Source of the DNA: Candidatus Nanopelagicales bacterium
GTDB lineage: Bacteria > Actinomycetota > Actinomycetes > S36-B12 > UBA5976
Direction: 5' to 3'
Length of the DNA: 9,234 nucleotides
NCBI GenBank assembly: GCA_030831445.1
Contig: JAURLB010000186.1
Location: forward strand, 1-9,234
Shown piece after piece: positions 1 through 5,725 of this stretch (position 1 is the first letter of the stretch; each line of letters opens with the position of its first letter). The translations under genes and the position numbers were made by a program. Under the pieces are notes generated by a model. The model was not told where the DNA came from. It was given only the letters and a program-made list of their open reading frames with translations, and did no database searches.

Positions 1-671
1 CCAAAGAGTGAAATTGCAATTGAAGTTAAGCCGACAATAAGCGGCATTCCGGCTGCAACTAATGCGCCAAATACGAAAAGTAACAAAATGAGCGTCAGTG
101 GAATTGAGATCAATTCAGCTTTGTAAATATCAGCAGCAATCTGTCCGTTAATCGCGTTATAGATCGCACCTGCGCCACCAACGTAATACTCAACGTTGCC
201 ATCTTTATTTGGAATCAATTCGTCCACGTCGCGTGCAATCTCGTTTTTCAAATCGAGCGATTCGGGATTGATATAAACGAAAATGAGCCCAAGTGACCCA
301 TCTTGACTTTGAAACTGTGGTTGTAATGTGGGTGGGAGCTGCCAAAATGAGACAATTTCACTCACCCCTTTGACGTCACGGATCCTTTCAGTGATACTTT
401 CAACGCTCTGTATGACCTCAGGATCTAGTACTGCGTTTGTGGTGTCTCTCATTCCGACTGCAATATTGAGATGGGGTTCTTCAGCATCGAAATCGTTCTC
501 TAATATCTCAAATACTTGTGCTGCGTCACTGCCTGGATTTTGATATCCACCACCGGTAAGCCCCCCAATCGCTGTGCTCCCAACGAGTAATGAAGTAATT
601 GCAAACAGCACACTTGCAATAAGCACAGTCTTTGCATGGAGCGTTGTAATGCGCCCCAATAAATTGAGCAT
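1..671 (-). CDS. MMPL/RND-family transporter, N-terminal part (cut by left window edge)
   Basis: The frame is open from an ATG at 671 down to position 1, giving the first 223 residues; the rest lies left of the window. A positively flanked N-terminal helix (about residues 14-34) is followed by a large extracytoplasmic domain (about 35-170). Next comes the family-typical block in which a Y-N-A-I-N-G-Q stretch leads into two adjacent membrane segments (about 180-223). This layout, one helix, a porter domain and then a helix bundle, is that of MMPL proteins of the RND superfamily, which use the proton gradient to export lipids, siderophores or drugs; full members usually have 700 or more residues. 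The substrate cannot be told from this part. The ATG follows the stop of the upstream GNAT gene after 2 bases, so the two are almost certainly cotranscribed and translationally coupled. No Shine-Dalgarno sequence is evident. Confidence 0.85.
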   Translation of the reverse strand, partial: MLNLLGRITTLHAKTVLIASVLFAITSLLVGSTAIGGLTGGGYQNPGSDAAQVFEILENDFDAEEPHLNIAVGMRDTTNAVLDPEVIQSVESITERIRDVKGVSEIVSFWQLPPTLQPQFQSQDGSLGLIFVYINPESLDLKNEIARDVDELIPNKDGNVEYYVGGAGAIYNAINGQIAADIYKAELISIPLTLILLLFVFGALVAAGMPLIVGLTSIAISLF

Positions 672-673
672 AG

Positions 674-1402
674 TTAACCCTTTGAGTCAAGATCGAACGA
701 TGTGAAAGCTATCTCGTAGTCAAAATCTAGTGCACGATAGAGGTCGAGCGCATTTTGATTCTGCTGATAAACCCCCAATGAGACGCCGTTCACATTGAGC
801 GCAAAACTCTCTTGAATTGCTCTGATTGTCAGTTCTCGCGCAAGCCCCATACGTCGGTAACTTGGGTGAACGGCCAAGGATGCAAGATGTGCATGGCGAT
901 TTGGATAGATTGTGGATGCGATACTTCCCGCAATCTCACCGTCAATCTCCGTCAGCAACCAAAAATCAATTTCGTCCACACCGGGCAGTGCTGATGCTTT
1001 CGGTGATGCTATTTTCAAAAACGCTGTGATGTCTTTATCTCGTGAATTATCTACTACTTTATGGATCCGAGAATCCAGCGCGCGTGGCGGATATGGTTGA
1101 AGCTTTAAAAACCACACCCATTCAGAACGGGTAGAGAGTTGTAATTGTTTGGCTAATGCTCTGGGCACACTCACTCGAGGAATAGAACAGCCCCGCTTCA
1201 CACACTCATGGATGATGTTCACATATTCTGTTGGTGAGAGCTCACCTTCAATGGCCATCCAACCACCTTCTTTGCCCGTTGTATGAATGGCAATGGCAGT
1301 CTCTGTTTGATAGCCATGAAGAAAGTCTTCTTCTTGAATAAAGTGTTCTAGAAATGGATATGGACCTAAGGTTTCAACGGCGTAGTTGGTAAGAGATTGC
1401 AT
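674..1402 (-). CDS. GNAT-family N-acetyltransferase (FR47-like C-terminal domain)
   Basis: This is a 242-residue soluble protein. The C-terminal half carries the GNAT fold: motif A at about residues 173-192 (L-A-V-H-P-S-Y-R-R-M-G-L-A), whose R-R-x-G-x-A loop binds the acetyl-CoA pyrophosphate, and motif B at about 214-230 (N-Q-N-A-L-x-L-Y-R-A-L-D-F). Such enzymes move an acetyl group to an amine on a protein, peptide or small molecule. The first 110 or so residues do not match a GNAT core that I can recognise and may be a degenerate second GNAT domain or a substrate domain. An in-frame TGA at 1439-1441 and the lack of other start codons fix the ATG at 1402, yet the nearest purine-rich GGAGAG is about 30 bases upstream, so initiation is unusual. 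The gene reads into the MMPL gene after 2 bases. The substrate is unknown. Confidence 0.85.
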   Translation of the reverse strand: MQSLTNYAVETLGPYPFLEHFIQEEDFLHGYQTETAIAIHTTGKEGGWMAIEGELSPTEYVNIIHECVKRGCSIPRVSVPRALAKQLQLSTRSEWVWFLKLQPYPPRALDSRIHKVVDNSRDKDITAFLKIASPKASALPGVDEIDFWLLTEIDGEIAGSIASTIYPNRHAHLASLAVHPSYRRMGLARELTIRAIQESFALNVNGVSLGVYQQNQNALDLYRALDFDYEIAFTSFDLDSKG

Positions 1403-1448
1403 TACATTCGAAAAGACTCGTAGAGAATCTCTCTCCTTTCAAAACCTA

Positions 1449-1454
1449 AGTTTA
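1449..1454 (-). promoter_or_regulatory. Possible -10 element for the GNAT-MMPL operon
   Basis: Read on the minus strand, TAAACT fits the actinobacterial TANNNT -10 pattern and lies 46 bases before the GNAT start. It would give a leader of about 40 nt that contains GGAGAG and a small AGAGA-A-TCTCT dyad (1422-1432). No good -35 element is seen. A single hexamer match is weak evidence. Confidence 0.2.
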
Positions 1455-1490
1455 CGTTCTGCTCATGCGTAATCTGGATACTTCCTTGAA

Positions 1491-1496
1491 TACGCT
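1491..1496 (+). promoter_or_regulatory. Probable -10 element giving a leaderless DUF4031 mRNA
   Basis: TACGCT matches TANNNT and ends exactly 6 bases before the GTG start at 1503, the spacing expected when the start codon is also the first transcribed base. The gene has no Shine-Dalgarno sequence, which fits. Leaderless mRNAs are common in Actinobacteria. No clear -35 box is visible. Confidence 0.4.
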
Positions 1497-1502
1497 TCTC
1501 AC

Positions 1503-1769
1503 GTGGCAATTTTGGTTGATGAGGCGCTGTGGCCAAGGTGGGATCGGTATTGGTGTCACCTGATAAGTGACACTTCATTGTCCGAACTTCACGAATTCGC
1601 CGATCTTCTCGGCATTCCAGAGCGAGCATTCGGTGGCGACCACTACGACATCCCATCCGAGGTGAGAGAAAAAGCAATAGCACTTGGAGCCCGACCTGTT
1701 TCTTCGCGAGCGATAGTTGAAGCACTCATCGCAGCGGGATTACGAAAGCGAGTTAAACACCAGCCGTAA
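1503..1769 (+). CDS. DUF4031 domain protein
   Basis: This 88-residue protein consists of nearly one whole DUF4031 domain. Family-typical features are the N-terminal A-I-L-V-D, W-x-H-L-I-S-D with S-L-x-E-L-H-E-F-A (about residues 17-33), the G-D-H-Y-D-I-P block (45-51) and A-R-P-V-S-S-R (63-69), followed by a basic tail. The biochemical function of the family is unknown; the conserved His, Asp and Tyr in G-D-H-Y-D suggest a binding or catalytic site, but that is inference. The GTG at 1503 is chosen because it gives the usual domain start and sits 6 bases after a -10-like hexamer. The gene stands alone on the plus strand, divergent from the GNAT gene, and its last 17 bases overlap the end of the convergent DUF3817 gene. 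A longer antisense frame across it is judged a shadow. Confidence 0.88.
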   Translation: MAILVDEALWPRWDRYWCHLISDTSLSELHEFADLLGIPERAFGGDHYDIPSEVREKAIALGARPVSSRAIVEALIAAGLRKRVKHQP

Positions 1770-2064
1770 AATCTCTTCGCAACCTATATTCTGCCCAAAA
1801 AGATGCGAATGGAACGGTTCCTGCAATGGCATAGAGCAATATTTTGCCAATTGACCAACGTTTTCTAAATCCTAATTCCACTGCTGCCACAAAATAGAGA
1901 ATGTAAAGCCAACCATGTGCCATCCAGGCGTACGCCGTCCACGTTCCAGTGCCAGCAAATACATATTTATAAGGAATTGCAACAAGCGTCAAGAACGCCA
2001 GAACGATGCCGGTCACAATCGCAAGGATGCGATACACAGTGGTTCCAGATGCTTGTGAGGTCAT
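1753..2064 (-). CDS. DUF3817 small integral membrane protein
   Basis: This 103-residue protein has three predicted membrane segments at about residues 10-30, 49-64 and 71-90. The central A-H-G-W-L-Y-I-L-Y-F block, with a histidine inside the membrane, and the C-terminal A-G-T-V-P-F-x-S-F-x-x-E block are the hallmarks of DUF3817 (YdzA-like) proteins, which are common in Actinobacteria and have no established function. It starts 9 bases after the SURF1 stop on the same strand, so it is read as the last gene of the cluster that assists cytochrome oxidase; a role in respiratory membrane biogenesis is possible but only inferred. The ATG at 2064 is preferred over an in-frame TTG at 2070, which would add two residues. 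Its 3' end overlaps the convergent DUF4031 gene by 17 bases. Confidence 0.87.
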   Translation of the reverse strand: MTSQASGTTVYRILAIVTGIVLAFLTLVAIPYKYVFAGTGTWTAYAWMAHGWLYILYFVAAVELGFRKRWSIGKILLYAIAGTVPFASFWAEYRLRRDFTAGV

Positions 2065-2073
2065 GCTCAAAAT

Positions 2074-2772
2074 CTACAGGCTTTCGGCGTGTTTGCGCCA
2101 TTCGTCACGAACATACTTCACCCACAATAAGAGAGTAAAGCCAGCGAAAATCCACCACTGCCAGGCATAAAAGAGATTTCGGATATCAATTCCCGCTGGC
2201 GGAAGTATCAATAACTCTTCGTCAATCGTGACATCAAGTGTTTCAGTATCACTCGTAATTGATTGCACAATCACGAAGCCGTCATACAAACTTTGTTTGT
2301 AGTGGTGCACGAGTGCATGAATATTGAGCTCAGTTAACGAAGTTTCCGGCATTTGACCAAGTGCTAAAGGTTCATAGCTTTGAGCTGGTTGTAATCGTCC
2401 TTGAATCGTGAGTGGGATCGCTTCAAATTGACCAGTAGAGGTGTTACCCAGAAACACAACAATTGGTAAGTCGTTGGAATTTTCAAACAAACACAAACGT
2501 CCTTGTATTGTTTCTGAGCGCAAGTCTAGAGAATCATCACAACTGAGAGTTCCTTGAAGTGTGACTCGTCGAGCAAATGTAGATTCTTGAACATACGATT
2601 CTGACTCATGAATTTGAGATAGGGCCACAGGTTGAGCATTTAACACTTCATTTTGAATATCCACTCGCTCTGATTGAGCAAACTGCCATAACCCCAATGC
2701 GGATGTGAAACCGATTATCAACAGTGCGATAAAGCCAGATACCACAACGCGAATGAGAAATTGTTTATTCAT
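2074..2772 (-). CDS. SURF1-family cytochrome c oxidase assembly protein
   Basis: This 232-residue protein has the SURF1 architecture: an N-terminal membrane helix (about 7-27) running into the G-L-W-Q signature (27-30), an extracytoplasmic domain with a Y-V-Q-E-S-T-F-A-R-R-V-T-L-Q-G-T stretch (60-75), and a C-terminal helix (about 205-222) preceded by R-N-L-F-Y-A-W-Q-W-W (198-207), the strongest family mark. SURF1 proteins help insert haem a into subunit I of aa3-type oxidases, so the cell very probably respires aerobically. The ATG at 2772 is chosen because it overlaps the stop of the upstream 64-residue gene in ATGAATAA (8 bases), a translational-coupling arrangement; a longer in-frame start at 2811 would bury the signal anchor. 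Two cysteines (about 78 and 94) lie in the extracytoplasmic domain. The oxidase genes themselves are not in the window. Confidence 0.9.
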   Translation of the reverse strand: MNKQFLIRVVVSGFIALLIIGFTSALGLWQFAQSERVDIQNEVLNAQPVALSQIHESESYVQESTFARRVTLQGTLSCDDSLDLRSETIQGRLCLFENSNDLPIVVFLGNTSTGQFEAIPLTIQGRLQPAQSYEPLALGQMPETSLTELNIHALVHHYKQSLYDGFVIVQSITSDTETLDVTIDEELLILPPAGIDIRNLFYAWQWWIFAGFTLLLWVKYVRDEWRKHAESL

Positions 2773-2959
2773 TGGGTTGTGAAGATTTGTTGAACTTTTC
2801 ATCAAGTCCACGGAGGCGCTTATTCATGTTTCGCCACAACAAAACTACTGCAATCAGCATCCCGAAGAAGAAAATTCCGCCGATGAAGCCTGGCGTAAAA
2901 GCCTCGCGTGGCACATCCTCAAGATTCGTTTCAGCTAGACGGAGAACTAAGTTTTTCAT
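2765..2959 (-). CDS. Small single-span membrane protein upstream of SURF1
   Basis: This 64-residue protein has a short N-terminal region with T-P-G-F-I-G-G (about 22-28), one hydrophobic helix (about 25-42), and a basic then acidic tail (R-N-M-N-K-R-L-R-G-L-D-E-K). The pattern of a T-P-G-x-x-G motif before one helix and R-x-M-x-x-x-L-R after it is, from memory, common to small uncharacterised actinobacterial membrane proteins; no function is known. The ATG at 2959 is preferred to a start at 3049: the extra 30 residues would run across the divergent promoter region and into the DUF4307 gene, and lack membrane-protein character. There is no Shine-Dalgarno sequence, but a -10-like TAGTCT lies 7 bases before the ATG, so the mRNA may be leaderless. 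It overlaps SURF1 by 8 bases and is likely made with it. Confidence 0.75.
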   Translation of the reverse strand: MKNLVLRLAETNLEDVPREAFTPGFIGGIFFFGMLIAVVLLWRNMNKRLRGLDEKFNKSSQPNE

Positions 2960-2966
2960 ATTGCTA

Positions 2967-2972
2967 AGACTA
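2967..2972 (-). promoter_or_regulatory. Candidate -10 element for the small membrane protein-SURF1-DUF3817 operon
   Basis: On the minus strand this reads TAGTCT (TANNNT) and stands 7 bases before the ATG at 2959, which would give a leaderless or nearly leaderless transcript. It forms one arm of a 7-base inverted repeat with the plus-strand element at 2998-3003. No convincing -35 box is seen. Confidence 0.4.
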
Positions 2973-2997
2973 CTCGCTTTCCTCTTCGCTAGAGTTG

Positions 2998-3003
2998 TAG
3001 TCT
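2998..3003 (+). promoter_or_regulatory. Candidate -10 element for the DUF4307-greA operon
   Basis: TAGTCT on the plus strand predicts a transcript start near 3010 and a leader of about 16 nt that just includes the AAGGAG ribosome-binding site at 3013-3018. An alternative hexamer, TAGAGT, lies at 2990-2995. The same hexamer occurs in mirror image at 2967-2972 for the divergent operon. Confidence 0.35.
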
Positions 3004-3012
3004 CAATCGCCC

Positions 3013-3018
3013 AAGGAG
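3013..3018 (+). promoter_or_regulatory. Ribosome-binding site of the DUF4307 gene
   Basis: AAGGAG stands 7 bases before the ATG at 3026. It is one of only three strong Shine-Dalgarno sequences in the window and fixes this start. Confidence 0.75.
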
Positions 3019-3025
3019 TGTAGGT

Positions 3026-3481
3026 ATGGAAATCCCCCCTCACCTCCATGAGCGTTATGGAATTCGAAAGAAACGTTTCCCTGTCGGATTTGTTGCAGGA
3101 CTTCTACTCATAATCTCACTTGTCGCCTACCCATTCATTATTCGTGACCAAGTCACTATTCGTTTGATTTCCTGGCAAGCAAATGCAACAGACGTAACAC
3201 TTAACTGGCGCTATGAGGGTGAGATACCTGACACTGTATGGTGTTTGATCGAAGTGCAAGATGAAGATCGATTTGATATCGGATTTGCTTTCGTTGAATT
3301 GAGTCAAACAGATGCCAACCGGACACTTCAGCATACTGTTACAACCACCCAGAGAGCATTTGCTGTTCTCGCCCCACTTTGCGAAAAGGACATCACACGC
3401 TTGCCTGGTAGTTTCTTCAAACCAGGAGTAATTCCACCAGCACAACTCCCGCCACTCTTTGCGCCGTGGCAATTGCCATAG
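3026..3481 (+). CDS. DUF4307 membrane-anchored protein
   Basis: This 151-residue protein has a basic cytoplasmic N-terminus (R-Y-G-I-R-K-K-R-F, about 10-18), one membrane helix (about 19-38) and an extracytoplasmic domain of about 110 residues rich in beta-type segments, with W-C-L-I-E-V-Q-D (about 72-79) and two cysteines (73 and 119). This is the DUF4307 layout: a short actinobacterial membrane protein of unknown function, whose mycobacterial member Rv1081c lies next to greA, as here (greA begins 21 bases downstream). In mycobacteria the next gene is mca, the mycothiol-conjugate amidase; here that position is held by the divergent SURF1 cluster. The two cysteines could form a disulphide outside the membrane, which is inference. 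The proline-rich C-terminus (135-151) has no assigned role. Confidence 0.85.
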   Translation: MEIPPHLHERYGIRKKRFPVGFVAGLLLIISLVAYPFIIRDQVTIRLISWQANATDVTLNWRYEGEIPDTVWCLIEVQDEDRFDIGFAFVELSQTDANRTLQHTVTTTQRAFAVLAPLCEKDITRLPGSFFKPGVIPPAQLPPLFAPWQLP

Positions 3482-3492
3482 AATCGGATTTT

Positions 3493-3497
3493 GGGAG
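3493..3497 (+). promoter_or_regulatory. Ribosome-binding site deciding the greA start
   Basis: GGGAG lies 5 bases before the ATG at 3503. It falls inside the reading frame if translation began at the TTG at 3491, which argues that the ATG is the true start. Confidence 0.7.
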
Positions 3498-3502
3498 ATT
3501 AC

Positions 3503-3979
3503 ATGAGTGAACACATCACCTGGCTCACACCAGAAGCACACAACCGACTTGTTGAAGAATTGGCCGAACGCCAAGGCCCAATCCGTGAAGAAATCACTCT
3601 GAAGATTGCTGAAGCGCGAGCTGAGGGTGATCTCAAAGAAAACGGCGGATACCACGCAGCGAGAGAAGAGCAGGGCAAGAATGAGGCTCGCATCAAGCAC
3701 TTGCAGTATTTACTCGAAAACTCAATGGTCGGTTCACCCGAAGTGCCCGATGGTGAAGCCCATATTGGCCGAGTAGTCACAATTGAATTCGCAGAGAACG
3801 ACACTGAAACGTATCTCTTGGCGTCAGCCGAAGAAAAAGGTGCGAAGTATGAAGTTCTGTCTTACTCATCTCCTCTAGGTGAAGCGTTGATTGGTAAACG
3901 CATCGGAGACGAAGTGGAATACCGACTTCCAAACGGCAAAATTACCCGTGTCATGCTCGTGGATGTGCAAAATTCCTAA
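3503..3979 (+). CDS. greA: Transcription elongation (transcript cleavage) factor GreA
   Basis: This 158-residue protein has the normal GreA length. The N-terminal domain is a long antiparallel coiled coil (about 10-80) with the tip sequence E-G-D-L-K-E-N-G-G-Y-H-A-A-R-E-E. Its acidic tip residues (D43 and E46) correspond to those GreA places in the secondary channel of RNA polymerase to hold magnesium and promote cleavage of backtracked RNA. The C-terminal FKBP-like domain (about 85-158) ends with the family block S-P-L-G-E-A-L-I-G-K-R-I-G-D-E-V-E-Y, which binds polymerase. It belongs to the actinobacterial type with K-E-N-G-G-Y in place of the enterobacterial S-E-N-A-E-Y. The ATG at 3503 is chosen over the TTG at 3491 because of the GGGAG site. 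It follows DUF4307 closely and overlaps the likely start of the MFS gene. Confidence 0.96.
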   Translation: MSEHITWLTPEAHNRLVEELAERQGPIREEITLKIAEARAEGDLKENGGYHAAREEQGKNEARIKHLQYLLENSMVGSPEVPDGEAHIGRVVTIEFAENDTETYLLASAEEKGAKYEVLSYSSPLGEALIGKRIGDEVEYRLPNGKITRVMLVDVQNS

Positions 3980-5201
3980 ACAAAGTGTTGTTCTACCTTT
4001 TGTGCAACGACGAATTCCACTCTTGCGTGAACTACCAGTAGAAATAACAGCACTTGCCCTGATCGCGTTCTCGGTATCGCTTGGCTTCGGAATTGTCGTT
4101 CCCGTCATTCCAACTTTTGCCAGAGAGTTTGGTGTCTCTGCAATCGCCGCTACAAGTGTGGTGTCGGTTTTTGCTGGCATGCGACTTGTTGCATCCCCTG
4201 TAGCGGCAAAGCTCGTCGATCGAATTGGTGAAAGAAAAGTGCTCACCTGGGGGCTAGCAATTGTAAGTATCAGCTCTTTTCTTTCTGCGTTTTCGCAAAA
4301 CTTTGTACAGCTCATCATTGCTAGAGGCATTGGCGGAGTTGGCAGCACGATGTACACATTGGCGTCAATGGCACTACTGCTTAAAGTTGTTGACATCAAT
4401 GAACGAGGGCGTGCATCTTCTGCATGGACAGGTGGATTTTTAATTGGTGGTCTAACCGGCCCAGCACTCGGCGGACTTGTTGCTGCCATTTCTATTCGTG
4501 CACCATTCTTTGTTTACGGCCTCACACTCATCGCGGCAGGGTTTATCTCCTGGAAGACCCTGCAACATGCATCGCTCCAGGCTAAAGAACTAGAAGAAGT
4601 TGAACCAACACGATCTCTGCCAATGGCGTTGCGATTGAGAGAATATCGAGCAACAGTAGCTGTGAACTTTAGTAATGGCTTTATCCGTTTCGGCATGCTG
4701 ACAGCGCTCACGCCACTCTTTGCTATTGAAGCCCTTAACAGTTCAACGACGATTGCAAGTTGGGGATTCTTAGCGAGTGCTGTTGGGCAAGTGATTTTTC
4801 TTTCGTGGTCTGGCCGTGAAGTCGACAGCACAGGTAGAAAACCAATCTTGCTCGGGAGTAGTGCATTAACTGTTGCAGGACTTGTTTTATTGAGTTTCAC
4901 TGAGACAATTCCTGTGTTTTTAGTTGCAATGTTCATTGTTGGTGTGAGTGGAGCACTTGCCTCTGCTTCATCGCCGGCAGTGCTTGGCGATGTCACCGGC
5001 GGCGAACCTCGCGGACCAGTTGTAGCGGCGTATCAGATGTCCTCAGATCTGGGAGCAATCATCGGGCCGCTCTTTGGTGGTCTCATGTTGGATATTTCAA
5101 ATGGCTTTCAAACACCATTTCTCGCAGTAGCAGCAATGGCTTTCATCGTATTTTTAATGGTTCTGCGAATTCCTGAAACTCTCAATAAAGTCGCACTATG
5201 A
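3963..5201 (+). CDS. Major facilitator superfamily (MFS) transporter
   Basis: This protein of about 412 residues has around 12 hydrophobic segments in two halves joined by a charged loop near the middle (K-E-L-E-E-V-E-P-T-R). MFS motif A appears after the second helix as A-K-L-V-D-R-I-G-E-R-K-V-L (about residues 82-94), with a second copy in the other half (R-E-V-D-S-T-G-R-K-P-I-L). A G-x-x-G-P-x-x-G-G-L stretch in helix 5 suggests a drug/H+ antiporter type (motif C-like), so export of a small molecule is likely; the substrate is unknown. The start is uncertain: the ATG at 3963 overlaps greA by 17 bases, while the GTG at 4002 or TTG at 4023 would give shorter forms without overlap; none has a good ribosome-binding site. 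The stop overlaps the msrA start by 4 bases (ATGA). Confidence 0.9.
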   Translation: MCKIPKQSVVLPFVQRRIPLLRELPVEITALALIAFSVSLGFGIVVPVIPTFAREFGVSAIAATSVVSVFAGMRLVASPVAAKLVDRIGERKVLTWGLAIVSISSFLSAFSQNFVQLIIARGIGGVGSTMYTLASMALLLKVVDINERGRASSAWTGGFLIGGLTGPALGGLVAAISIRAPFFVYGLTLIAAGFISWKTLQHASLQAKELEEVEPTRSLPMALRLREYRATVAVNFSNGFIRFGMLTALTPLFAIEALNSSTTIASWGFLASAVGQVIFLSWSGREVDSTGRKPILLGSSALTVAGLVLLSFTETIPVFLVAMFIVGVSGALASASSPAVLGDVTGGEPRGPVVAAYQMSSDLGAIIGPLFGGLMLDISNGFQTPFLAVAAMAFIVFLMVLRIPETLNKVAL

Positions 5202-5710
5202 CAAAAACTTTGTATGTGGGTATGGGATGCTTTTGGGGAGCAGAAAAGAAATTCTGGTCGCTTCCAGGTGTTGTTGAAACATCAGTTGGATATCAAGGTG
5301 GACATACCCCCAACCCGGACTACAGATTGGTGTGTACTGGCACCACCGGTCATATTGAAATTGTGAAAGTTGTTTACAACGAAGAAGAGATTAGCACTCG
5401 TTCAATTTTGAAAGTATTTTGGGAAAATCATGACCCAACTCAAGGTAATCGCCAAGGTAATGACATAGGAAGTCAGTATCGAAGTGCGATTTTGTATACA
5501 GACGATGAGCAGTATCACGTCGCCTCACAAACATTGGCGGAATATGGCAGCGTGCTCAGTGCTGCAGGACTTGATCCAATCACCACCGAAATCGTGGATG
5601 CAAGTACATACCCGTATTGGCTTGCTGAGGAATATCATCAAAAATACTTAATTAAGAACCCAAATGGGTACGACTGTCATGCTCACACAGGCTATTCTTT
5701 GCCCAATTAG
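5198..5710 (+). CDS. msrA: Peptide methionine (S)-S-oxide reductase MsrA
   Basis: This 170-residue protein has the standard MsrA length. The active-site G-C-F-W-G is at residues 10-14, with the catalytic Cys11 that attacks the sulphoxide. Further marks are V-x-T-S-V-G-Y-Q-G-G (27-35), Y-R-L-V-C-T-G-T-T-G-H-I-E (42-54), F-W-E-N-H-D-P-T-Q-G-N-R-Q-G-N-D-I-G-S-Q-Y-R-S (74-96) and A-E-E-Y-H-Q-K-Y (143-150). Cys160 near the C-terminus, in Y-D-C-H, is the likely resolving cysteine recycled by thioredoxin. The enzyme repairs methionine-S-sulphoxide in oxidised proteins in the cytoplasm. Its ATG overlaps the MFS stop by 4 bases, so the two are translationally coupled; the pairing may simply reflect operon compaction. 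No msrB lies in the window. DUF805 follows after 15 bases. Confidence 0.97.
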   Translation: MTKTLYVGMGCFWGAEKKFWSLPGVVETSVGYQGGHTPNPDYRLVCTGTTGHIEIVKVVYNEEEISTRSILKVFWENHDPTQGNRQGNDIGSQYRSAILYTDDEQYHVASQTLAEYGSVLSAAGLDPITTEIVDASTYPYWLAEEYHQKYLIKNPNGYDCHAHTGYSLPN

Positions 5711-5712
5711 TC

Positions 5713-5718
5713 GGGAGG
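5713..5718 (+). promoter_or_regulatory. Ribosome-binding site of the DUF805 gene
   Basis: GGGAGG stands 7 bases before the ATG at 5726, in the 15-base gap after msrA. It gives this gene its own strong initiation signal within the operon. Confidence 0.75.
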
Positions 5719-5725
5719 GACTGTT

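Noticed and set aside
328..1100. Several plus-strand frames of 60-71 residues
   Set aside because: They are antisense to the MMPL and GNAT genes and show no homology-like features or ribosome-binding sites.
1422..1432. Small dyad AGAGA-A-TCTCT in the GNAT leader
   Set aside because: Five-base arms around one base are too short and too common to call an operator or hairpin without conservation data.
1402..1725. A 107-residue minus-strand reading frame between GNAT and DUF3817
   Set aside because: It lies antisense to the well-supported DUF4031 gene, its protein is basic and Arg-rich with no domain features, and it covers the divergent promoter region.
2960..3049. N-terminal extension of the small membrane protein to 3049
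   Set aside because: It would overlap the DUF4307 start and its promoter; the internal ATG at 2959 gives a sensible membrane protein and a promoter at the right spacing.
3116..3700. A 194-residue minus-strand frame
   Set aside because: It runs antisense across DUF4307 and greA, whose family matches are clear; the predicted protein has no coherent domain pattern.
3875..4996. Two long minus-strand frames rich in Ser, Thr, Pro and Ala
   Set aside because: They are antisense to the MFS transporter; this composition is expected when codons for hydrophobic helices are read backwards.
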